Positions 43,661 through 53,338 are shown, counted from the first letter of the stretch. The stretch: DNA of 64,000 nt from JBBQUN01 sp963698395 (GCA_963698395.1 CAVOQQ010000008.1:1054001-1118000); one strand, 5' to 3'. The notes: a model not told the origin generated them from the letters alone. Program-made: numbers and translations.

Positions 43661-45295
43661 TCAGCAGGCGTCGAAAGTGTCGAAGTCGGCGCCGCCGTCG
43701 CACGCGTCTCGATCGGCACCGCCGTCGAGGTGGTCGTTGCCCGCTCCCCCGTAGAGCTGATCCCGGCCTGGGCCACCGAAGAGCGCGTCGTCGCCCGCTC
43801 CACCGGCGATGCGGTCGCTGCCATCACCGCCCACCAACAGATCATCCGCAGCATCGCCGCTGAGATCGTCATCATCCGGCCCGCCGTAGATGCGGTCGAA
43901 GCCAAGGTTGCCTCGGATCAGATCGTTGCCGCCGAGCCCGCAGATCACATCGTCGGCCGTCGTTCCGTTGAGCGTGTCATCACCGTCGGTGCCGGTGATC
44001 GTGCATCCCGCCGGTCCCGACGTGGCATCGAAGACGAAAAGGGAACCCTCGTCGACCACGCCACCGATCTCGTTGCCGGGTCCGGCGACGATCAGGCGCC
44101 CGTGCGAGAAGGCAACGCTCGTTCCGAACTGGGAAGCGGGCGGCCGGCGTCGCGCCGGGGTGCCATCGGTCGGAATGGGGGTGGGTGCGTAGAGGTTCTG
44201 GGCGTGCCGCAGCGTCGCTCTCGGGGCAGCGCCATCCTCGACGGCCGGGTCCCGTTCACCTGCCGTCGGATCGTCGATCGTGAACGTCAGCACCTGCTCG
44301 TCGTCGGGAAGTCCAAACGCGGCGAGGCCGTCGGTCACGGCGAGGCTCGCCGATTGGACCGACCATTCCCGATCCGGCTGCAACGCGCCGGCGGCGTCGG
44401 GGGTGATCCTCGACCAGGTGCCGGTCGGCTGGGTGAAGAAACCATTGCGTTGGACGAAGAACGTCGCAGGAGTGGTCGGCGAGGCGATCACGTCACCGCC
44501 CCCGAGTGCTTCGAAGCGAGCGTCGACGAGCCAGACCTCACCCGATCGACGGAAGAACTGCACCTCGCCCACTTCGGCCTGATCACGCACACCGCTGACG
44601 GCGACGAGCTCGCCCGATGCGTCGACCGCAACCGAGACCCGCTCCAGTCCAGGAGCCAGGGCGACCGCCGGGGTGACCCCGTCCACGAGATCGAAGACCT
44701 CGATCAGCGCCGGCCGATCGTCGTCGAGCTCTCGGGTGACGGCAACGGTGTCGGCACCCAAGGCGGCGACTCGTCCGAACGATGCGCCATCGGATCGTTG
44801 GTGGTTGGCGATCTCGCTGAGTGTCCCGTTCTCGGCGATCGTCGTGATGCGGAGTCGGTTGGCATCGACGACGACCAGTGTGTCGTCGGCCGCAACGACG
44901 GTCTTTTCGGCGAAGACGACGTCGGCGATGACGGCCGCTCCGGTCTCGGGCACCAACACGACGCTCGCCGTGGTTCCGTCGATTCCCTGTGAGCCGATCG
45001 CGACCAGCCCCGAGTCGATCTCGAAGAGATCGACGCCGAACGCGGCGGACGGCTCGCTCGGCGGAAACGGCGAGTTGAGCGTCGAGGCGCCCGTGAAGAG
45101 CGTGGTGCCGGTGTCGATCGTGCGGTCGATCGGTTGAGCGTCCCCGCTCGCCACGAGGAGAGAGACGAGGCCGAAGGTGCCCATGACCACGACGCCGCCA
45201 AGCGACAGCAGCGTGGGATTCCGGCGTTGGCCACCTGAGCGACACATCGACCGTCGACGGCACTTCGCCGGCCGACGGTCGATGTCGTGGGTCAC
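43661..45295 (-). CDS. Secreted beta-propeller-like protein with RTX calcium repeats
   Basis: A 544-residue exported protein from GTG 45295 (GGGAG just ahead). After a signal (TLLSLGGVVVMGTFGLVSLLVA), about 350 residues of repeated beta-strand pattern follow, and the last ~110 residues are RTX nonapeptides (GGNDLIRG, GGDGSDRIAGGAGDD, GGAGNDHLDGGADRD) that fold on binding Ca2+. RTX tails usually go with type I secretion in other phyla; here a Sec-type signal is present instead. An alternative ATG 45247 lies 3' of a long inverted repeat. Confidence 0.8.
   Translation of the reverse strand: MTHDIDRRPAKCRRRSMCRSGGQRRNPTLLSLGGVVVMGTFGLVSLLVASGDAQPIDRTIDTGTTLFTGASTLNSPFPPSEPSAAFGVDLFEIDSGLVAIGSQGIDGTTASVVLVPETGAAVIADVVFAEKTVVAADDTLVVVDANRLRITTIAENGTLSEIANHQRSDGASFGRVAALGADTVAVTRELDDDRPALIEVFDLVDGVTPAVALAPGLERVSVAVDASGELVAVSGVRDQAEVGEVQFFRRSGEVWLVDARFEALGGGDVIASPTTPATFFVQRNGFFTQPTGTWSRITPDAAGALQPDREWSVQSASLAVTDGLAAFGLPDDEQVLTFTIDDPTAGERDPAVEDGAAPRATLRHAQNLYAPTPIPTDGTPARRRPPASQFGTSVAFSHGRLIVAGPGNEIGGVVDEGSLFVFDATSGPAGCTITGTDGDDTLNGTTADDVICGLGGNDLIRGNLGFDRIYGGPDDDDLSGDAADDLLVGGDGSDRIAGGAGDDALFGGPGRDQLYGGAGNDHLDGGADRDACDGGADFDTFDAC
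45244..45285. repeat. Perfect 13-bp inverted repeat at RTX gene start
   Basis: Arms ACATCGACCGTCG (45244-45256) and CGACGGTCGATGT (45273-45285) with a 16-bp loop that itself can pair (CGGC with GCCG). It lies within the first codons of the RTX gene if GTG 45295 is used, or in its 5' leader if ATG 45247 is used. Likely a hairpin in mRNA or an operator. Confidence 0.75.
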
Positions 45296-45376
45296 CGCTC
45301 CCTGTTGTTGCCCAGCACGCACGGTGAGAGTGTCGCACGGCTGGACACCGGGCGGCACTGAGCTAAGTTGCCAGGC

Positions 45377-46237
45377 ATGGACGTTGGACTGATGATCTTC
45401 CCCACCGATCAAACGATCGAACCGATCGAGCTCGGGCGAGAGGCCGACACGCGCGGGTTCGAATCGCTCTGGTTCCCCGAGCACAGCCACATTCCCGTCG
45501 CCCGTACCACCCCCTGGGGCGGACGCGAAGGCGCTCCCCCACTGCCGGACTACTACTGGCGGTCCTATGACCAGTTCGTCGCCCTGGCCGCCGTGGCGGC
45601 AACGACCACCAATCTGAAGGTTGCCACCGGCATCACGCTCGTGGCCCAACGAGACCCCATCTGGTTGGCCAAAGAGGTGGCCTCGCTCGATCGGCTGTCC
45701 AACGGCCGATTCATTCTCGGGGTCGGCTACGGCTGGAACAAGGAAGAACTCGCTCATCACGGCGTCGCCTATGGCGATCGCCGGGAACGCCTACGCGAGT
45801 CGATCCTCGCCATGAAGGAACTCTGGACCAAGGACGAGGCCTCGTTCGACGGCCAACACATCTCGTTCGACGCCAGCTGGTCGTGGCCGAAGCCGGTACA
45901 GACACCGCATCCGCCGGTGATCCTCGGCGGAAGCGCTGGGCCGAAGACCGCAGCGGACATCGCCGAGTTCTGCGACGGCTGGATGCCGATCGGTGGTCGC
46001 TACGACCTGACGAAGGGCATCGAGGCCGTCCATGCGGCGTGTGAGGACATCGGCCGAGATCCGGCGACGCTCTCGCTCGGCGTGTTCGGGGCCAAGCCCG
46101 ATCTCGAAACACTCGAGAAGCTCGCTTCGCAAGGGATCACCCGAGCGGTGCTCGGGTTGGGGCAGGGACCCCGAGACGAGGTGCTTGCCGACGTCGAGCG
46201 CCTCACCCCGTTGGTGGAAGCGGCCCGCTCGCTCTGA
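45377..46237 (+). CDS. LLM-class (F420-dependent) oxidoreductase
   Basis: A 286-residue TIM-barrel protein of the luciferase-like monooxygenase superfamily (start ATG 45377). F420-type features: ESLWFPEHSHIP, ATTTNLKVATGITLVAQRDP and RFILGVGYGWNKEEL, with HPPVILGGSAGPKTA near residue 175. Many actinobacterial members use coenzyme F420 to reduce or oxidise unknown small molecules. It is divergent from the RTX gene and convergent with the next. Confidence 0.87.
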   Translation: MDVGLMIFPTDQTIEPIELGREADTRGFESLWFPEHSHIPVARTTPWGGREGAPPLPDYYWRSYDQFVALAAVAATTTNLKVATGITLVAQRDPIWLAKEVASLDRLSNGRFILGVGYGWNKEELAHHGVAYGDRRERLRESILAMKELWTKDEASFDGQHISFDASWSWPKPVQTPHPPVILGGSAGPKTAADIAEFCDGWMPIGGRYDLTKGIEAVHAACEDIGRDPATLSLGVFGAKPDLETLEKLASQGITRAVLGLGQGPRDEVLADVERLTPLVEAARSL

Positions 46238-46243
46238 ACGGTC

Positions 46244-47270
46244 TCACACCGTGATCGCGCTGCCGCCTTCCTCAGCCGAGCGATAGGCGGCATCGGCGAG
46301 CACGTGGGCCCGTAACGCCGTTGCTGCGGTCGGCTGCGCCGGGATGCCGGCGCGCACGGCATCGACGAATTCTCGATCAGGATTCTGGGTGAGTCCGTCC
46401 CCTCGTACAACGGCGACGAGTTCGCTGCCCTCGAGCATGCCGCTGTCGTCGTCGCTCGACCAGCGAACCGGGCCGAGCCACTCGCCTTCGACCACGAGCG
46501 TGGCTCGGCGGCAGAAGATCTCGATCCGGCGCTGGCTTGGCCGCGTCGTGATGTCGTGCCAGGTCGAGCTGAGCGTGGCCACCGACGATTCTCGGCCCCG
46601 CAGCATCACGGTGGCCTGGTCTTCGATGCCGTCGATCTCGTGATGGTGGGCCGTCATGGCCGAGACGTGGGTGATCGGCCCGATCCACCAGTCGAGAAGG
46701 TCGAGGTCATGGATCGAGTGCTCGAGCAGCGCACCCGACCCGGCGAGTGAGCGGTCCCCCCGCCAGGTCGAGGCGTACATGCCCTGGGTCGGAAGGTACT
46801 GGTCGTCGCGAAACACGATGCTCATGACGTCACCGTCGATGCCCGAGGTGAGTCGCTGATGGACCCATCGCATCGCCGGCGAGCGCCGGAGCACCAGGCC
46901 GACCTGGTTGATGACCTCACTGGCCATCATCGCTTCGGCGAGGTTGGCGGCTCGAGCGAGATCTGGCGCCAGGGGTTTCTCGCAGAAGACCGCGTCGGCC
47001 GGCGTCGAGCGCACGCTGGACGATCTCGGCGTGGGCGGCGGTCCACGTGCAGACGTAGACCGCGTCGACGTCGCGGATCAGCTGTTCGAGGGTCCCGGCG
47101 ACCGAGGTGTCGAAGTCGGCGGCGAAGGCGATTGCCCGATCTCGATCGATGTCGAACACGAAGGCGAGTTCCGCCCGATCGGCCACCTGTTGGAGCGAAC
47201 GTGCGTGGAAGCGACCGATCAACCCGCAGCCGACCAGGCCGATGCGAAGACGGTCGGAACGAGTGGTCAT
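46244..47270 (-). pseudogene. Gfo/Idh/MocA oxidoreductase, apparent +1 frameshift
   Basis: From ATG 47270 the first frame gives the Rossmann domain (LRIGLVGCGLIGRFHARSL) up to AEIVQRALDAG near 47010. One extra base (GCCGGCC context) moves the rest to the next frame, which continues ADAVFCEKPLAPDLARAANL (the EKP catalytic signature) and the C-terminal dimerisation domain with HSIHDLDLLDWWIG. Corrected length ~341 residues. NAD(P)-dependent sugar or inositol dehydrogenase, substrate unknown. Confidence 0.83.
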
Positions 47271-47280
47271 GGCAGCCGGC

Positions 47281-48132
47281 TCAGAACGTGACCATCTCGG
47301 TGCGGTTGCCATCGCCGGTGGTGGTGAGACGTCCGACGACGTCGAGCTTGGATTGGATCTTCTCGATCGTCGGTCGGTTCGTGCCGATCATGCCGACCAT
47401 CACGCTGGCGGTGAAACTGATCAGGCTGCCATCGAATTCGACCGGGAACACGACCTCGTCGCGCAGCCGCTCGGCGATCTCCCGCAGCTGATCCGGTGGC
47501 GAGTCGGTGGTGAGGAGGGCCAGGAACGCGGCGTCGTCGAACCGACCGAGGAGATCGGGTCCACGCAGTCGAGCCTGCACCCGCTCCCCTACCTGGCGGC
47601 TGACCCGTTCGACCACTCGCTGGCCCCGCTCGGCTGCCAGATTGGGAAGGTCGTCGATCCAGAGCGCAATGACTGCGAGCGGTTGCGGAGATACCGTGGT
47701 GAGGCGGTGATGCAGCTGTTCGAGCAGGTGGAAGCGGTTGGGCAACCCGGTGATCTGGTCGTGGGTCAGCTCGCCACCCGCAATGGCAGAGAGCTGATGC
47801 TCGAGATCCATACGGCGGAGCCCGACGACGACGATGGCATGGCTGACGCGACGGATCGAGAGTTCGAGCGGGGTCATGCCCGAGGCCAACCGGACCGGCA
47901 TGGCTCGGACGTCGGTCTTGGACGAGGACAAGAATTCGGCCAGCGGCACCTGGGTCTCGGTGACGACCAGTTCGGTCAGCGGCGTGCCGACAAGACGCTT
48001 GCGAGGGATGCCGGTGGTGTCGATTGCTTCGGCGTTGGCTCCCCGGATCACCCCGTTTTCGAGCACCACACAGGCACCCGGGGCAAAACGCAGCACTTCG
48101 GCAATTTCTTCGGCATCGATGTCAGCGGGCAA
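47281..48132 (-). CDS. PAS-like and degenerate GGDEF protein
   Basis: A 283-residue protein. N-terminal PAS-like domain (~20-105) and a GGDEF-family domain (~120-283) beginning ITGLPNRFHLLEQ. The signature GG(D/E)EF is replaced: the strand reads LLGRFDDAAFLALL, so DDAAF stands where GGDEF belongs. The domain should not make cyclic-di-GMP and may serve as a receptor. It follows the oxidoreductase gene at 10 bp (upstream in transcription), suggesting co-transcription. Confidence 0.82.
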   Translation of the reverse strand: MPADIDAEEIAEVLRFAPGACVVLENGVIRGANAEAIDTTGIPRKRLVGTPLTELVVTETQVPLAEFLSSSKTDVRAMPVRLASGMTPLELSIRRVSHAIVVVGLRRMDLEHQLSAIAGGELTHDQITGLPNRFHLLEQLHHRLTTVSPQPLAVIALWIDDLPNLAAERGQRVVERVSRQVGERVQARLRGPDLLGRFDDAAFLALLTTDSPPDQLREIAERLRDEVVFPVEFDGSLISFTASVMVGMIGTNRPTIEKIQSKLDVVGRLTTTGDGNRTEMVTF

Positions 48133-48207
48133 CGGTGCTCCTCTCGTCTTGAGAATGTATCGGCGGTATCGCTCTCGGCATGAGCACGAGCCCCGGGGCG
48201 ATAGCGC

Positions 48208-49578
48208 CTAGTCCAGCGCGTCGAGCAGGGCGTTCTCCACGACTTCGGTGAGCGCCGGGTGGATGTAGAACATCTCGGTGGCCAGGCGCTCGGCCGTCAG
48301 ACCGAATTGCATGGCCTGGATGAGGGGTTGGAGCAGGGTGGCAGCCTGAGGGCCGATGATGTGGGCGCCGATGACGAGTCCGGTCGATCGGTCGACGAGG
48401 ACCTTGGCGAAGGAGGTCTCGTCGGCGAGTGCCCAGCCGTAGGCCGTTCCGCCGTAGTCGCGTCGACCGACCGAGTAGTCGATGCCCAGCATCGTGGCCT
48501 CGGCTTCGGAGTAGCCGACGGTTGCCACCTGCGGGTCGCTGAAGACGGCCGAGGGAACCGCACGGTAATCGGTGGACCGCTGGTCCTCGGGGTGCGCCAG
48601 ATTCCAGAATGCCACCTTCGCTTCGGCATTGGCCAAGTGCTTCAGCTGGTAGGAATTGGCGAGGTCACCGATGGCCCAGACCCCCTCGACCCCGGTGGCC
48701 ATGGTGTCGTCGACCGCCACACGACCGTCGTCGTGGACGCTCAGACCACCCACCGTCGCGCGGAGCAGGTCGCTGTTGGGTGTACGGCCGGTGGCGACGA
48801 GAAGCTCGTCGAACTCGTAGGTGTGTCCCTCGGCGTGTACCAGGATCGTGTGGTCCTCGTGTTCGATGCGATCGGGAATGCAGCCGGCGTGGAAGGTCAC
48901 TCGTTCGCTGAACACCTCGGTGAACCGGTCGGAGATCTCGGCGTCGTGATGACGCAGCAGACGCGTCGATCGGTTGAAGAGGTGGACATCGGAACCCAGA
49001 CCGCTGAACACATGGCCCATCTCGACGGCGATGAAGCCACCGCCGATGATGCCCAGTCGAGGAGGGAAGTGATCGAGCCGCATGATCGAGTCCGAGGTGT
49101 GGTAGCGCACCCCATCGAGACCGTCGATCGTGGGGATGATCGGTCGGGCGCCGGCGGCGAGCAGCACCTTCGGGGCGGTGATCGTGCGGGTCGAGCCGTC
49201 GAGACCGTCGACGACGAAGGTCTTGTCGCCGGTGAATCGGGCGGTGCCGCGAAGCAGGGTGATGTGCTCTGACCCGGTGGCCCGGTACACCTCACCGCCG
49301 GCGGCGATGGGATCGATGAGACCGAACACCCGGTTGCGAATACCCACCCAGTCGATGTTCTGGACGCTGGCGTTGACACCGAGCCTGTGACCGTGACGAA
49401 CGTGCTCGGCAACATCGGCAGGGAGCACGAACATCTTCGAGGGAATACAACCCCTGTTCAGACAGGTACCGCCGAAGACGTCACGCTCGACGATGGCGAT
49501 CTTCCAGCCGTCGAGGTAGTCGGGAATCGAGTTGCCCGATCCACTCCCGACGATGATGAGGTCGTACTGCTCGGTCAT
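48208..49578 (-). CDS. mtr: Mycothione reductase
   Basis: A 456-residue FAD/NAD(P)H disulfide oxidoreductase. FAD site YDLIIVGSGSGNSI, redox disulfide GGTCLNRGCIPSKMF, NADPH site LGIIGGGFIAVEMG, and C-terminal dimer motif YIHPALTEVVENALLDA. The sequence resembles mycothione reductase, which regenerates mycothiol, the actinobacterial thiol. ATG 49578 overlaps the DUF983 stop. Confidence 0.85.
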   Translation of the reverse strand: MTEQYDLIIVGSGSGNSIPDYLDGWKIAIVERDVFGGTCLNRGCIPSKMFVLPADVAEHVRHGHRLGVNASVQNIDWVGIRNRVFGLIDPIAAGGEVYRATGSEHITLLRGTARFTGDKTFVVDGLDGSTRTITAPKVLLAAGARPIIPTIDGLDGVRYHTSDSIMRLDHFPPRLGIIGGGFIAVEMGHVFSGLGSDVHLFNRSTRLLRHHDAEISDRFTEVFSERVTFHAGCIPDRIEHEDHTILVHAEGHTYEFDELLVATGRTPNSDLLRATVGGLSVHDDGRVAVDDTMATGVEGVWAIGDLANSYQLKHLANAEAKVAFWNLAHPEDQRSTDYRAVPSAVFSDPQVATVGYSEAEATMLGIDYSVGRRDYGGTAYGWALADETSFAKVLVDRSTGLVIGAHIIGPQAATLLQPLIQAMQFGLTAERLATEMFYIHPALTEVVENALLDALD

Positions 49579-50105
49579 TGCCCTGCTTCCGGGGGTTGTT
49601 CGAGCGCCGCTTCGGCTTCGAGGCGTTTGCGCTCGATGTCGGCGGCTGCCCGTTTCATGTCTTCGGCGATGGCGGGGTCGACCTTGGTCCAGTCGACTTC
49701 GTGCGGTTCGAGCGGGGTCATCATGAGGTCCATGCCCATCCAGAACGTGCGGCTGAACGGGAAGAGCAGCAGGGGCATGGTCACCGCGACGATGATCGCC
49801 ATGATGATCAGCGGTCGAGGGTTCGGATTCGGGAAGGACAGTGCAGTCGTCGCCCCGATGAACACCATCAAGATGAAGAAGCTGGCGATCGTGTTGATAC
49901 CGATCGCCCCGATCCATTGGCCTTCGAACCGGCCGAAGACCAGGCCACAGTTGGGGCACTTCTCGGCCATCTGGGTCCAGCGGCGGAAGAGACCCTTGCG
50001 CTGGCCGCATGCCGGGCAGGCCATGGTCGCCCCGCGGCCGAGCAGGGTGGCATTCGACGGTCCAGGGCGTTTCGGTTGGTCCTTGACCAGCCTGGGTTGA
50101 TTCAT
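49575..50105 (-). CDS. DUF983-like membrane zinc-ribbon protein
   Basis: A 176-residue protein. Zinc-binding pairs MACPACGQRK and EKCPNCGLVF (residues ~29-55), then two membrane helices (NTIASFFILMVFIGATTAL and LIIMAIIVAVTMPLLLFPF) and a charged helical tail. Matches DUF983. Overlaps mtr by 4 bp and the aminotransferase by 4 bp, so all three may be co-translated. Confidence 0.8.
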   Translation of the reverse strand: MNQPRLVKDQPKRPGPSNATLLGRGATMACPACGQRKGLFRRWTQMAEKCPNCGLVFGRFEGQWIGAIGINTIASFFILMVFIGATTALSFPNPNPRPLIIMAIIVAVTMPLLLFPFSRTFWMGMDLMMTPLEPHEVDWTKVDPAIAEDMKRAAADIERKRLEAEAALEQPPEAGQ

Positions 50106-51301
50106 GTTGGTCGCTCTCTTCGAGATCGATCGGCACCGGTTGCGGCGCCGGAGGGGTTCGACGCATCGGGCTGCCAGGTCTGGAGCCGACGCATTGCTTC
50201 GGTGATGTGGGCGGTGGATCCGGCGTAAGAGAATCGCACGAAATCGTGCCCTCGCACGGGATCGAAGTCGATGCCCGGTGTTGCGGCGATGTCGAGTTCG
50301 GTGAGCCAGCGGCGGCAGAGCACCACCGAATCGATCCCGAGGTGGCGTACGTCGGCCCAGACGTAGAACGCACCGTCGGCCGGCGCCAGCTCATCGAAGC
50401 CGGCAGTGGCGAGACCCTCGAGCATGATGCGCCGGTTCTCGGCGTAGACCGAGACGTTGGATTCGAGCTCGGGCAGACAATCGAAGGCGGCCAGGCCGGC
50501 GACCTGGGAGACGGCCGGAGCGCAGATGGCGAGATTCTGGGCCAGGCGTTCGAGTGCCCCGACGAGGGCCGGTGGAGCGATGATCCAACCGAGGCGCCAC
50601 CCGGTCATCGAGAAATACTTCGAGAAGCTGTTGAAGACCACGACCGTGTCGCTGAACTCGAGGATCGTCGCTGCGGCTCCGTTGAACGTGATGCCGTGGT
50701 AGATCTCGTCGACGACCAGTTGGACGTCGTTGCGGTCGGCCCACGCCGCGATGGCGGCCAGGTCGTCGGCATCGAGCATCGTGCCGGTCGGATTGTTGGG
50801 GCTGGCGAGAACGAGCCCATCGAGCGGAAGCGACGCATCGAGCTGGTCGAGCGTCGGTCGGAAGTCGGTCGCAGAATCGACCGGCAGACGGATCACGGAC
50901 ACACCGAGGGCTTCGAGATCGTTGCGGTAACACGGGTACCCGGGCTCGATCACACCCACCCGTGCGCCGGTGTCCCAGAGAGCGAGAAATCCGAGGACAC
51001 AGCTGCCCGAGGCACCCGTGGTGACGACCACCCGACCCGGGTCGACGTCGAGGTGATGGCGCTCGAGGTACCAGCGAGCGATGCGTTCCCGCAGCGCGGG
51101 CAGGCCGAGCGCCGCGGTGTAGCCGAGGGTCTCGGTTTCGAGGGCCCGGGCAACCGCAGCGCGGGCGCCAACTGGCGCCGGCGTTCCGGGCTGACCGACC
51201 TCGAGGTGGAGCACCTCGTTGCCTGCGAGCTCGTGTTCCTGCGCCGCTCGCATCACCTCCATGACGTGGAACGGGGCGATCTGGCTGCGGCGAGACGACA
51301 T
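50102..51301 (-). CDS. Class I/II PLP aminotransferase
   Basis: A 399-residue fold-type I aminotransferase. PLP-Lys in FNSFSKYFSMTGWRLGW, Asn-Pro-Asn-Gly-like ASPNNPTGTML, and the C-terminal Arg in FVRFSYAGS. Similar to aspartate/aromatic-type aminotransferases; substrate not predictable. The C-terminal 25 residues are disordered. Confidence 0.88.
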   Translation of the reverse strand: MSSRRSQIAPFHVMEVMRAAQEHELAGNEVLHLEVGQPGTPAPVGARAAVARALETETLGYTAALGLPALRERIARWYLERHHLDVDPGRVVVTTGASGSCVLGFLALWDTGARVGVIEPGYPCYRNDLEALGVSVIRLPVDSATDFRPTLDQLDASLPLDGLVLASPNNPTGTMLDADDLAAIAAWADRNDVQLVVDEIYHGITFNGAAATILEFSDTVVVFNSFSKYFSMTGWRLGWIIAPPALVGALERLAQNLAICAPAVSQVAGLAAFDCLPELESNVSVYAENRRIMLEGLATAGFDELAPADGAFYVWADVRHLGIDSVVLCRRWLTELDIAATPGIDFDPVRGHDFVRFSYAGSTAHITEAMRRLQTWQPDASNPSGAATGADRSRRERPT

Positions 51302-51321
51302 TGGTCCCTATCCTGCCACGC

Positions 51322-52188
51322 ATGCGTATCGGATTCATCGGTCTCGGCGTGATGGGCTACCCCATGGCGGGTCATCTCCAAGCGGCGGGACACCAGGTCA
51401 CCGTCTACAACCGCACCACGGCCAAGGCCGAGCGCTGGGTCGAGGCTCACGGCGGTGAGCAGGCGGCAACACCGGCCGAGGCGGCCGTCGGTGCCGAGGT
51501 GGTCGTCACGATCGTCGGCAACGACGACGATGTGCGATCGGTCGTCTACGGCGACACCGGTGTCCTCGACGCCATGGCATCGGGCAGCGTGCTGATCGAC
51601 CACACCACCGCATCGGCCCACCTGGCGACCGAACTGGGAGCGGCCTGCGGCGAACGTGGCGTCGGTTTCATCGACGGTCCGGTCTCCGGCGGGCAGGCTG
51701 GGGCCGAGAACGCCAAGCTGACCGTGATGTGCGGCGGCGAGCCCGAGGTGTTCGACACCATCGCTCCCCTGCTCGAGGCCTATGCGATCAACGCCACCCT
51801 GATCGGCCCGACCGGGAGCGGCCAGCTCACCAAGATGGTGAACCAGATCGCCATCGCCGGGATCATCCAGGGCCTGTCCGAAGGCTTGCACCTGGCGACG
51901 CTCGCCGGTCTCGACACCGACAAGGTGCTCGCCACCATCGGCAAGGGAGCGGCCGGCTCGTGGCAGATGGACAACCGAGGGTCGACGATGGTCGAAGGCT
52001 CGTTCGACTTCGGCTTCGCCGTCGATTGGATGCGCAAGGACCTCGGTATCGCCCTGAGCGAGGGCGCCGCGCTCGGCGCCAGCTTGCCGGTGGCCGCGCT
52101 GGTCGATCAGTTCTACGCGAGGGTCCAGGCCCGAGGAGGCAACCGGTGGGACACCAGCAGCCTCATCGATCTGCTACAGAATCCCTGA
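51322..52188 (+). CDS. 3-hydroxyisobutyrate dehydrogenase-family oxidoreductase
   Basis: A 288-residue NAD(P)-dependent beta-hydroxyacid dehydrogenase. Dinucleotide site IGFIGLGVMGYPMAGHL, substrate-binding DGPVSGGQAGAENAKLTV and catalytic Lys in GSGQLTKMVNQIA. Possibly acts on 3-hydroxyisobutyrate (valine breakdown) or tartronate semialdehyde. Ends close to a tandem hairpin array. Confidence 0.9.
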   Translation: MRIGFIGLGVMGYPMAGHLQAAGHQVTVYNRTTAKAERWVEAHGGEQAATPAEAAVGAEVVVTIVGNDDDVRSVVYGDTGVLDAMASGSVLIDHTTASAHLATELGAACGERGVGFIDGPVSGGQAGAENAKLTVMCGGEPEVFDTIAPLLEAYAINATLIGPTGSGQLTKMVNQIAIAGIIQGLSEGLHLATLAGLDTDKVLATIGKGAAGSWQMDNRGSTMVEGSFDFGFAVDWMRKDLGIALSEGAALGASLPVAALVDQFYARVQARGGNRWDTSSLIDLLQNP

Positions 52189-52289
52189 TCAGCAGCGCCC
52201 TGCGCAACGTCGGAAGGGTGCGAGTTTGGAGCGCAGCGAGAAACTCGGGAAGTGCCGAGGCGCTCGCCGAGGAACGACGATGGGCGACG

Positions 52290-52382
52290 CCCCATCTGCG
52301 ACAGCAGATGCAATGTCACAACCCCATCTGCGACAGCAGATGCAATGTCACAACCCCATCTGCGACAGCAGATGCAATGTCA
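52290..52382. repeat. Three 32-bp tandem hairpin units at the dppC stop codon
   Basis: Starts 52290, 52322 and 52354 (third copy 29 of 32 bp). Each holds the palindrome CATCTGC-GACA-GCAGATG. On the minus strand each unit begins TGACATTGCATCTGC, and the first of these TGA triplets is the dppC stop codon. So, as at 22354, a stop codon plus hairpin was multiplied. It also lies between convergent genes. Confidence 0.95.
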
Positions 52383-53333
52383 GAGCGCTGATCCTCGGAC
52401 CGCTCGGCGCTTCTGGAACCAGTCACCGACCTGGTTGAGCGACAACACGGTCATGGTGAGCGCCAGCGACGGCCACATGACGGGGAGGATGGTGACCTTG
52501 ATGTCGCGGCGACCTTCGTTGATCATGTTGCCCCACGTTGGCGTTGGTGGCGAGACGCTGAGCCCGAGGAAGGACAGCGAACCTTCGACGACGATGATGA
52601 AGGCGGCGGCCACCATGGCGTAGGCCAGGAGCGTGGGGAAGACGTTCGGGATGATCTCCTTGAACAGGATCGTTCTCGGCTTGGTACCGATGGCTCGGGC
52701 TGCCAGCACGAACTCGCGGTTGGAGATGGCCAGCGAGTTGGCTCGGGCGACTCGGGTATACGCCGGAATCGACAGGAACCCGAGGACACCGCTGATCACG
52801 TACAGGTTGCGAACCTCGAAGATCGAGACCAGCGCAAGGAGGAGGATCAGCGCCGGGAAGGCGAGGATCACGTCGATGATGGCCATGATCAGCGTTTCGG
52901 TCTTGCCTCGGACGAAACCGACCAGCGAGCCGAGGAAACCACCGACGACAATGCCGGTGACGGCGGAGATCGTGGCCACGATGATGGACACCCAGGCGCC
53001 GTGGATGATGCGGGAGAACGTGTCTCGGGCGAGCACATCGGTGCCGAGGAAGTGGCCAGCCGACGGGGATTCGATGACTTCGCCAGTGCCGAACTGGCCG
53101 GTGTTCGGATTGAAGCCGTTGGTCTGCAGGAGTGGATCCTGCAGCGGCAGGCTGCCGCCGACCGCGTTGTCGAGTTTGGCGTAGATCGCGCCGGCGACGA
53201 TCAGGATGAGCCAGATCGTTGCAATCTTGATCGTGATGGGCATCGATCGGAACGTGTCGAATCGGCGAGTTGGCTCGTCTTCCTCGACGACGACGTGAGG
53301 CAGGATGACCTCGGGTGCTTCGGTCACGGTCAT
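52380..53333 (-). CDS. dppC: Peptide ABC transporter permease, DppC type
   Basis: A 317-residue permease with an N-terminal helix (IWLILIVAGAIYAKL), a typical external loop (LGTDVLARDTFSRIIHGAW) and five more helices. The EAA loop that contacts the ATPase is around VLAARAIGTKPRTILFKEII. Starts 5 bp after the dppB stop. Confidence 0.9.
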   Translation of the reverse strand: MTVTEAPEVILPHVVVEEDEPTRRFDTFRSMPITIKIATIWLILIVAGAIYAKLDNAVGGSLPLQDPLLQTNGFNPNTGQFGTGEVIESPSAGHFLGTDVLARDTFSRIIHGAWVSIIVATISAVTGIVVGGFLGSLVGFVRGKTETLIMAIIDVILAFPALILLLALVSIFEVRNLYVISGVLGFLSIPAYTRVARANSLAISNREFVLAARAIGTKPRTILFKEIIPNVFPTLLAYAMVAAAFIIVVEGSLSFLGLSVSPPTPTWGNMINEGRRDIKVTILPVMWPSLALTMTVLSLNQVGDWFQKRRAVRGSAL

Positions 53334-53338
53334 GGCGG

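Noticed and set aside
52290..52382. CRISPR array
   Set aside because: Three head-to-tail copies with no variable spacers.
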